Shown here: positions 8,833 to 15,000 of the stretch, in pieces
How positions within the stretch are numbered: the first letter of the stretch is position 1
Layout: the number at the start of each line of letters is the position of its first letter
DNA from: Botryococcus braunii
Taxonomy: Eukaryota; Chlorophyta; Trebouxiophyceae
Assembly: GCA_002005505.1 (NCBI GenBank)
Contig: MVGU01001085.1
Location: 172,501 to 187,500 of the forward strand
Reading direction: 5' to 3'
DNA: 15,000 nt
Program-made: the position numbers and the translations under genes
The notes under the pieces: generated by a model
Told to the model about the DNA's origin: nothing
What the model saw: the letters and a program-made list of their open reading frames with translations, nothing else
The model's database searches: none

Positions 8833-9760
8833 TATAGCACTTATTTTCCCACACTCCAGTTTCTTATGCCTTACTTTTCACAAGTAATTTCTTTGAAAGT
8901 ACTGCAGGTCTGAGTATTCAAAGTTTACCCAAAAAAAGTGAAGGATATCGCAACCGCAAACCATGTATGTACATACATGTGGCCATGGGTACGTGGAATC
9001 CAGGGGGCATTCAGGGTCAATCTTTATAAGGACAAGAATGCTTCACCTCCCATACAGTGGCCATGGCAAGCACATCGAATTGGCATTCAGCGCTTCAATA
9101 CTAATGTGAATACAAGATTTCAACAAGGACTGATCTAATTTGACAAAACCATCGATACTTTTTCAGGACCCCAACCAGCATACACAAGCCACATCATATA
9201 CCCAAACACATCCCAGCTGGTGTCTGCAGTCCACTTGTGTATCATTAATGTGGTTCAACCCAGGTAAATCACGTTAAGAGTTTCAAGGTATGCTCAGATT
9301 CCCGGCTTGAAAGCAGACCCCGTAGCCAGTCCAGAATGAGCACAAATCGTTAAAATGCTCTGATCATTGCATTTGAAGGGACGAGGGTCGATTTATAAAT
9401 TTAAAGGCTTAAATATGGAGGAAAAGCAGCGGAAAGCCAATTGTGAAAGATTGCAAAAGGTACCATAATGAAGTGTACCATAGTATAGTTATCCACTGCC
9501 CAACCAAAAATTAAAAAATGAAATTAAAAAATAAACCCCCAGGTAGTAAGTTTGCCCTAACTGCTGTGCATATGGAGAACCTTCAACGAGATTCCAAGAC
9601 TTCAAAGCACTATAGTGTACTGTCAGAACCTACATGCAGGCATTGGAACGTGCATGAAAAATCTCAAACTTGCAAAATTTAGTATAAGGTGTGAAGCGTG
9701 TCCTAACCGTACACCATAAAATTTGTCAGGTTTTTCTAAAGCTACACCTTTCAAGGTGCG
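8833..9760. other. AT-rich non-coding stretch, nothing recognised
   Basis: No open frame exceeds about 66 codons and none resembles a known protein. Only short local echoes were seen, such as GTACCATA twice near 9460-9482 and A/T-rich runs around 9508-9535. Confidence 0.55.
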
Positions 9761-9854
9761 ATATCCTGCCCTCTTTTCTTAAGAAAGCCATGGGCCCCAA
9801 CAGGCTCTGAAACCCAATGCTTCGGCCGGCCTAAAGGCGCCTGCAAGCGATTCT

Positions 9855-9910
<56 letters not shown>

Positions 9911-9926
9911 GAAAAAAGCAGGATAT
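9761..9926. repeat. Poly-A tract flanked by a 9-bp inverted repeat
   Basis: A run of 43 A (9856-9898) continues as A-rich sequence with single Gs to 9917. ATATCCTGC at 9761-9769 and GCAGGATAT at 9918-9926 form a 9-bp inverted repeat around the segment. A retroposon-type poly-A tail is possible. However, I see no Pol III boxes upstream and no direct target-site duplication. The inverted repeat may be coincidental. Confidence 0.6.
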
Positions 9927-9929
9927 GCA

Positions 9930-10605
9930 TATGTGGTCAGGCACAGACGCAATGCAGTGCATTGGGCAATGTTATCATAATGCCCCCACTCCCCCTTTCA
10001 TGTGACTGGTCCGTCTTGAACATGTATGAGAAAAAGTTGTTGAAGTGTGCAGAACCCGGCACACTCTACGCGTATTGTCGTGCACGTGCGGACTCAAGGG
10101 GAGGCAGTGCTCGTTTTCATTTAAAAAAAAAAGAAGGGGGGAAAAAAAAGATACGAAACCTGCACCTATGCTAATTCCATTCTTGGGGTGGGTCATGCAG
10201 ACTCTGCATATATGTCTTCCCTGCGTAACTTCTGTGCGCATACAAGGCCCTGCAGGGCAGCTGGCCACATGACCGAGAAACTTGCCATCCCCCAATCTAC
10301 TCTACACAGCCCGGAGCCAATTGGTCGCGGCATCTGAGGATCCAGCTCACGTGGCAACATCACTCATCACCAGCCCCACCCGGCTCACATGCACAGGCTC
10401 ACGCACGGCCTCAACAGGCAAAACCACTCTGTAGAAGCCTCACCGGGCTCACATGACAACACTCCTTGCACGTACCCACGATTTGTCCTTGCTTCTGCCT
10501 ACATACGTACACACTTGTACGTACACCGATAGACGTTAAGTCTGCTTCTTTAGCGAAGAAACAGACTAACATTCATCCCGACGTTCGGATGAAGACGTGT
10601 ACAGA
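9930..10605. other. Non-coding stretch with diverged direct repeats
   Basis: No gene is recognised. Homopurine A10-GAAG-G6-A8 lies around 10123-10149. A diverged direct repeat, GCTCACGTGGCAACATCACTC at about 10346 and GCTCACATGACAACACTC at about 10449, is spaced by roughly 100 bp. CGGCTCACATG recurs between them. Confidence 0.5.
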
Positions 10606-10737
10606 CAGACAAATGTACGACATGTAGCTGACAAATGTACGACATGTAGCTGACAAATGTACGACATGTATCTGACAAATGTACGACATGTATCTGACAA
10701 ATGTACGACATGTATCTGACAAATGTACGACATGTAT
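10606..10737. repeat. 22-bp minisatellite, six copies
   Basis: Six contiguous 22-bp units contain CTGACAAATGTACGACATGTA with no spacers. The first begins CAGAC instead of CTGAC. Units 1-2 end in G and units 3-6 end in T, so the expansion came in two steps. A partial CTGAC follows at 10738-10742. Each unit carries the palindrome ACATGT. Confidence 0.95.
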
Positions 10738-10742
10738 CTGAC

Positions 10743-11054
10743 GACACGTTGCGGGTGTCAGAGCACCCTTGACTGAACTGTTCAGTGAACACTTTTTTGG
10801 ACACAGTTTGCCTGTGGACAGTAGTGACACAGCCCTGCAGCTGCGACTCTCGTTACTTCCGCTTGAAGTTTCACAAATTTTCTTGAACGGAGGGGGCCTG
10901 ATTTCGTAGTGCACCCCATTGATAACACAAAATTTTGAGGTCAGACATGTCTCACGTGCCATCTAATTGGTAAGCTTTCAATGGAATTCCCTCCTCTTGC
11001 AGTCACGGGGAAGAATGGCTTTTACTTCCACGCTGAGCCTTCTCCCTCGCAGCA
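10743..11054. other. Non-coding stretch, nothing recognised
   Basis: No gene, repeat or RNA could be supported between the 22-bp array and the direct repeat at 11055. Confidence 0.5.
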
Positions 11055-11141
11055 GGCTCACAATCGCCCCAATTGGTCGCAACCACCCATGTGCGTCACT
11101 CAGTGATGCATCGGCCAGTTGCAAGCTCACAATCGCCCCAA
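11055..11141. repeat. Direct repeat GCTCACAATCGCCCCAA
   Basis: The 17-bp string occurs at about 11056-11072 and again at 11125-11141, about 70 bp apart. Unique sequence including a small TCACT/AGTGA hairpin lies between. It could be the trace of a local duplication or excision. Confidence 0.75.
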
Positions 11142-11357
11142 ATAGAACAACGTTCAACACAGGCCCTCCTGTCTTTGGCCCGGGCACTGAGCCACACGTT
11201 GGCAATTTGTGCCTTTAGACACGTGCACAGCAAAATGGTGGCGAATAGAGGAAGAAAAGCGCCCAATATCGTCTTCCAGGGAAAGTTCCAATTGGGCCTG
11301 TTGCAACAGGCCTCTCTCAATTGGCCGCAGCTACGCCATAGCTGCACCTGGATATCA
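11142..11357. other. Short unique stretch, nothing recognised
   Basis: No gene, repeat or RNA can be supported between the direct repeat and the 17-bp tandem repeat. Confidence 0.4.
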
Positions 11358-11402
11358 GAAGTTGATGCCTCTGGGAAGTTGATGCCTCTGGCAAGCTGAT
11401 GC
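11358..11402. repeat. 17-bp tandem repeat
   Basis: Two exact units of GAAGTTGATGCCTCTGG (11358-11374 and 11375-11391) are followed by a diverged partial copy, CAAGCTGATGC. Confidence 0.85.
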
Positions 11403-11443
11403 TTTGTTTCTCCCCCTTGATTTTCATCTTTGTCATCTTTGTT

Positions 11444-11447
<4 letters not shown>

Positions 11448-11488
<41 letters not shown>
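11448..11488. repeat. (CT)n microsatellite
   Basis: A (CT)n run of about 20 units sits in a longer pyrimidine-rich stretch extending to about 11524. The Arg-Glu-rich open frame opposite is an artefact of this repeat. Confidence 0.93.
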
Positions 11489-11489
<1 letters not shown>

Positions 11490-11759
11490 CCTCTCGTTCT
11501 CTCTTGCCCCTCCCCCCCACCCCCGCCGTGTGCCGGTAGGCGCCAGCTAAGAGGTTGCGGAAGTGCCCGGAAGGCCCTCAAAGAGGAGTGACCAGTGTGA
11601 TCAACGCTCGCCACATGCTGTCTTAAAGACAATAAGACTTGTCTGTTACATTTCCACTCGCAGACAACGGGGTATCCGTCCATATGCCACATAACTTATG
11701 AGCGCCGTGATTACTCATGCTGAAAAAATTCCCCCCCTCCCAGATCCTTATGACTCACG

Positions 11760-11817
11760 CGCCTCAACGCCTTCATCAGGCCGAAAACACATCGAGAACG
11801 CCTCAACGCCTTCATCA
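11760..11817. repeat. 19-bp direct repeat, 39-bp spacing
   Basis: CGCCTCAACGCCTTCATCA occurs exactly at 11760-11778 and 11799-11817, separated by 20 bp of unrelated sequence. Confidence 0.85.
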
Positions 11818-11949
11818 TCTCGCCCACTGCGCATCCGCGTGGCTGCAAAGTGATCACGATCTTAACCTACTCACGTCCACACTTGCTTTAAATTTAAAGC
11901 CTTGCTTTGAAGCGACGTCACACCTGCCTGCAGACCTGGTCAGGGAGCT

Positions 11950-12270
11950 CCAAACCTTCCCCTCATGCCTCTATTGGCTGCACAGTTGTAACTTCCGTCT
12001 GAAGAGAAAATTTTTCCCCTTATGTTAACAACGTTGGGATGCTGTATATACAATTACTAAACCTTGTGCACAAGAGGCCACGTGGCGAAAGAAAAGTATC
12101 TTCCGTCTTCTTACCCTCCTGCAAACCTCTAGTAGATAGAAAGACGTTACGTTACGTGATTTTCCCCCTCATGCGGGCCTCTGATGACCGCACAGGTGAA
12201 ATCTCATCTTCTGCCCCTCACGCCACCCTCTAGTGGCTGGATACACACGATCTTCCCTTTTTCCAAAAGT
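11950..12270. repeat. Diverged repeats around CCCCTCATGCC..CCTCTAGTGGCTG
   Basis: Related segments near 11958, 12109, 12165 and 12212 share a pyrimidine-rich CCCCTCANGC followed by CCTCTA(G/T)TGGCTG-like sequence and then CATCTTCC. Spacings are about 47-57 bp where adjacent. Conservation is weak and the unit borders are uncertain. Confidence 0.4.
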
Positions 12271-12488
12271 GGGATTAGAAATACTAGCCCAATGGTCTTC
12301 TTCCTCCCCTCATATTCACGGGGAAGTTAAACCATCTGCGCCGTTGGGTCGCGGTTTCCAGAGTACACGCGTTGATCCATGACCTGATTCACGATAGGGC
12401 GAGGGTGCCTATATTGGCGATAATATAAACGCATTTCACCATGAGGACCCACGTGCGTCATTCAAGGTGCATGATGGTTGAGTCTTGT

Positions 12489-12516
12489 CTCACGGCGTCA
12501 TGAAGGACGCCGTGAG
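12489..12516. repeat. Perfect 11-bp hairpin
   Basis: CTCACGGCGTC (12489-12499) and GACGCCGTGAG (12506-12516) pair perfectly around ATGAAG. It is the first of three hairpins within about 180 bp. It has a terminator-like shape but no adjacent gene and no T-tract. Confidence 0.75.
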
Positions 12517-12526
12517 CTTTACAATA

Positions 12527-12552
12527 GCTTTTCAACTGATCAATTGAAAAGC
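12527..12552. repeat. Perfect 9-bp hairpin
   Basis: GCTTTTCAA (12527-12535) and TTGAAAAGC (12544-12552) pair around an 8-nt loop that includes TGATCA. It starts 10 bp after the preceding hairpin. Confidence 0.7.
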
Positions 12553-12646
12553 GTTCAGCTCCTGAGGTGGGAAACCCGAGACGAGTACAGAGCGGAGCAT
12601 GTATACTACGTAGTTGCTTTGCCACCCTGACTGCTCCTCCGCATGC

Positions 12647-12662
12647 GCAATGTGCGCATTGC
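12647..12662. repeat. Short hairpin GCAATG-TGCG-CATTGC
   Basis: A perfect 6-bp stem with a 4-nt loop, extendable by TG/CA across one mismatch. It is the third hairpin of this local cluster. Confidence 0.5.
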
Positions 12663-12668
12663 ACATGT

Positions 12669-13041
12669 GTAACTTCGGTCACGTCCAACGCGGCCTCAAA
12701 ACCCTTGGATGAACGGCCAGGATGTGCGCTGGAATGACACCCACTCCAAACGTATTGAGGGGCGAGGCCCCTTGCTCGAGAGTAAGGTCCTGCTGTGACC
12801 CCCCCCCCATCTCACCCACGAGCTGCCCTCCGTGCTACTCACACCCCTCATGACACATGCGTCACGTGGTTCACATGCCCATCAGGGCAAAGCATCCGGC
12901 AAAATTCAGTTGATGACTGTAAGCTCAGAACACTCACCTCCCTAGCACCTATCCGAACACCTCCTGGACCTTTATCCTTGGGTGAAGACAGCTTCTCCCC
13001 ACAAAAAAATTAAAGCAAGTCAGCTGTGAACACTTGTTAAC
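12669..13041. other. Non-coding stretch, nothing recognised
   Basis: No gene, RNA or repeat could be supported. A run of nine C lies near 12800. Confidence 0.5.
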
Positions 13042-13110
13042 TGAGTCGGGGATTGAACCCAGGAGTGTGACCCAACTACCTCCCCACGTTAACCCAAGTC
13101 CAATCCAAGA
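13042..13110 (-). ncRNA. tRNA-like element (SINE head or tRNA pseudogene)
   Basis: On the minus strand, TGGACTTGGGTTAACG (13102-13087) resembles a Pol III A box. GGGTTCAATCCC (13060-13049) matches the B-box/T-loop consensus. The 42-nt distance between the two starts is the normal tRNA spacing. The T-stem pairs at about four of five positions, but the flanking 7-nt segments do not form an acceptor stem. It is therefore not an intact tRNA gene. A tRNA-derived SINE end or decayed tRNA is the best reading. Confidence 0.55.
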
Positions 13111-13399
13111 CGTATGGACCAGAGCCTCAAGTACTTGCATAAAAAAGTACGCACGCCGCAGCGGGAGCCAGGGAGGTGCGGTCACATGGGCTCCCACATC
13201 ATGGTCGCGACCAACACACCACTGTCACCCCGGTCTGGGACACACGTCGCACATCTGCACCACCTGCAGAAGCTTCGGCAGATAGCTCTCACCACAGAGA
13301 ACTGAAGACTACTCGCCATTTTAAAACAAGGATTCCATTCTTCATGAGGAGCTCCTCTAGGCGCAAGGACACAAGTTGAAGTGCGAACTATGCACCAGG

Positions 13400-13455
13400 T
13401 GGCGAAGGGGTTAACGTGCAGGAGATCCTGGGTACCAACCCAGGGTCTCCTGCAC
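13400..13455 (+). ncRNA. tRNA-like A box joined to an 18-bp hairpin
   Basis: TGGCGAAGGGGTTAACG (13400-13416) is a good Pol III A-box match and shares GGGTTAACGTG with the minus-strand element 300 bp away. GGGTACCAACCC (13430-13441) sits where a B box would be, but only 30 nt downstream and with the core TTCGA altered. Overlapping it, GTGCAGGAGATCCTGGGT (13416-13433) pairs with ACCCAGGGTCTCCTGCAC (13438-13455) around ACCA. The one non-Watson-Crick pair is a U-G wobble in plus-strand RNA. It is probably a rearranged tRNA-like retroposon fragment. Confidence 0.55.
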
Positions 13456-13459
13456 CCAA

Positions 13460-13915
13460 AGTAACCTGGATACCGTCGAAACCGCTTCACAAGAGGCTGG
13501 GTATCATCTCAACCAATCATGGAGGCCCTGCAAACCATCTCAGCCACCTCAGGGGCTCTGGGTACCATCGCAACCACGTCTGAAGGGCCTGAATATTTGA
13601 ATATTCTTATCCATTAATGCTGCCTGAAACGCATCAGGAGGGCATGGATGGTGCTGACATAACTTTCAAAGCAGTTACAACTCGCAACTGCTTTGGAAGG
13701 GCCTGGAGACCGTCCCGACTGCCTCGGAAAACCCTGGGTACCGTCTGAAGTGCTCCAGAAGGGCCTGTACATCGGCTTGACTCCTTCGAAGACCCTGGAT
13801 ACCGTCCTTCCCCTGGATACCGTCCTCCTCGGAGACCCTGGATACCATCCACCTTCAAAGACCCTGGATACTGTCCTCATCGGAGACCCTGGATACCGCC
13901 GACTTACACGCCGCT
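13460..13915. repeat. Diverged 25-31-bp tandem array (CTGGATACCGTC family)
   Basis: The motif CTGGATACCGTC with flanking CGCTTC(A)GAAGGGC recurs at 13471, 13502, 13533 and 13563 (period about 31). It recurs again at 13708, 13739, 13768 and 13800 (29-32). The period then shortens to 18-26 at 13818, 13843, 13869 and 13894. Units are 60-90% alike by eye. About 140 bp near 13575-13700 is largely outside the pattern. The period is not a multiple of three, so it is not a protein repeat. Confidence 0.85.
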
Positions 13916-14400
13916 TCAGAAGACACGTAGATACCGCCTTACACCATGATTCAGAAGAGTCTAGCCACCGCCTTCAGCGCTTCAGAGGGACAGACCAACA
14001 CTTTAAGCACACCAGAGGAGACACTGAATACCCTTCTTGAGTGCAACAGAACACGCAGGATTTTGAAAAAGAATTAGCGTCTCGAGAGTTTCAGAACAGC
14101 CAAGACACCGCCTATCACAGCTTCAGGAGACGTCCCGGACAAACGACGGATGCACATCATTGGCAAGCCTGGATACCACCTAAAAAACTGTGACAGGAAC
14201 ACTTGCTCTCCCATTTGCTTTCGCATGACCGGCACACGACGCTCCCGCAGGTGCATCCCAGGACAAACGTCTCAACCGCTTCAGAACAGCCAAGACACCG
14301 TCTTCAGTGCTTCAAACGGCCCCGGATAAGCGATGACAGCGCTTTCGGCGCGCTTGGACACCGTCTTCATTGTTTCAGAAGACCCCGAAACGGAAACTGA
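13916..14400. repeat. Degenerate continuation of the ACCGTC / CTTCAGAAG array
   Basis: Recognisable units persist, such as ATACCGCCTTAC (about 13931), CACCGCCTTCAGCGCTTCAG (about 13966), GACACCGCCTATC (about 14104), GACACCGTCTTCAGTGCTTC (about 14294) and GACACCGTCTTCATTG (about 14355). They are separated by variable spacers. GTTTCAGAACAGCCAAGACACCG-type segments near 14088 and 14279 are about 190 bp apart, suggesting a longer superimposed duplication. Confidence 0.6.
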
Positions 14401-14424
14401 AACGGCGGACACCACATTGGCGTC

Positions 14425-14865
14425 CCTGGTGCCCCTCGAGGTCGCCCGGCGTGCCAACAGCAGGCCACCAGGTTGAGCGTGTGCCGCTCGGAGGTTTGCC
14501 GGGCGGGGTCGGCCGGTCCTGACTCTCTCAATAGCGCCCCTGGAGGGTCGCCCTGCCTGCCAACAGCTGGTCACCAGATCGAGCGTGTGGTGCCCCTCGA
14601 GATTATTAGCCAGAGTGGGTCCGCCTGGTCACAACGTCCTCAACATCGGTGCCGCTGTCAGCAGCTGGTCACCAGATCAAGAGTGTGGCTTTCGAGATTA
14701 GCCAGAGTGGGGCCGGCTGGTCACAAATACCTCAAGGTCGGTCCCCCTCGAGGTCCCCCGGCGTGCCAACAGCAGGTCAACCACATCGAGAGGGTGCCCC
14801 TCGAGGTTACCCAGCGGGCGGACAACAGATCGCCACATCGAAGCTCTGCCCCTTAATATCGCCGA
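14425..14865. repeat. Tandem repeat of about 100 bp, four to five copies
   Basis: Copies begin with CCAACAGCTGGTCACCAGAT-like sequence at 14453, 14559, 14657, 14764 and 14821 (truncated). Each continues with CGAGCGTGTG and GTGCCCCTCGAGATT. Two copies then have AGCCAGAGTGGG and CTGGTCACAA. Spacings are 106, 98, 107 and 57. One reading frame stays open for 127 codons through the array, but the unequal spacings break its frame between copies. I do not call it a gene. Confidence 0.8.
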
Positions 14866-15000
14866 GAATGGGAATGGCAGGACACCACGGCGACACTGCG
14901 TGATTGCGCCAAGCCGTTCTCCCGGCGGGGAACGGGGCGGACAGCGGTTCGACTCCCCTTGAAAGTTTGGCTTTACTCAGGATTGTTTTTTATTTTTGTT
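14866..15000 (+). other. Terminal stretch with hairpin and B-box-like string
   Basis: CCGTTCTCCC and GGGGAACGG (14914-14935) form a hairpin with one bulge. GGTTCGACTCC at 14946-14956 is a perfect match to the Pol III B-box/T-loop consensus. A weak A-box-like segment (about 14903-14916) precedes it, but no acceptor stem or anticodon arm can be built. A tRNA-like retroposon end is possible. The element may continue past the window. Confidence 0.4.

Noticed and set aside
10606..10737. Possible CRISPR array
   Set aside because: The 22-bp units are contiguous with no spacers, and the context is eukaryotic. It is a minisatellite.
14473..14856. 127-codon frame through the repeat of about 100 bp
   Set aside because: Unequal unit spacings (106, 98, 107) shift the frame between copies, so the same DNA motif is read in different frames. 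It is not a repeat protein.
14902..14966. Possible tRNA gene
   Set aside because: The T-loop consensus is perfect and four of five T-stem pairs form, but there is no matching 5' acceptor strand or anticodon arm.

Overview
This window looks like gene-poor nuclear DNA of a eukaryote, most likely a unicellular alga or similar protist. A green alga is plausible, but the lineage cannot be fixed from sequence alone. The reasons are a spliced gene model, strongly GC3-biased coding sequence beside AT-richer non-coding DNA, long simple repeats of (CA)n, (GA)n, (CT)n, poly-C and poly-A, several minisatellites, and tRNA-like (SINE-type) elements. I see no bacterial operon structure, no rRNA and no convincing intact tRNA.

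The only gene I can support is on the minus strand. It encodes an F-box-like leucine-rich-repeat (LRR) protein. A large internal exon lies at about 7081-5530, with an F-box-like start followed by many LRRs. A terminal exon lies at about 3907-3530 and ends in TGA. The proposed 1.6-kb intron between them is made almost entirely of a G-rich minisatellite, a (CA)n tract and an array of about 46 units of 14 bp carrying GGTTAGGG. A good splice acceptor stands just before the large exon and there is no in-frame ATG there, so at least one 5' exon lies further right. The intron leading to it contains the compound (CA)n/(GA)n tract at 7190-7450.

Left of the gene (1-3300) I find no coding sequence. This part holds a 27-bp duplication, three poly-C/poly-A junctions, a 26-bp-stem hairpin at 2059-2128, a foldback MITE-like element at 2414-2570 and other short hairpins.

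Right of the gene (7750-13000) is mostly unique, AT-richer non-coding DNA. It contains a diverged repeat cluster (8396-8610), a nested foldback (8753-8832), a 43-nt poly-A tract, a six-copy 22-bp minisatellite (10606-10737), several short direct repeats and a cluster of hairpins near 12500.

The right end (13040-15000) holds two related tRNA-like elements in opposite orientation. One is fused to an 18-bp-stem hairpin. They are followed by a diverged 25-31-bp array and then a separate array of about 100 bp per unit.

Nothing here is clearly a new defence or metabolic system. The more unusual signals are the repeat-filled intron with its telomere-like higher-order array, the recurrent poly-C/poly-A junctions, and the strong hairpins at 2059-2128 and 13416-13455.
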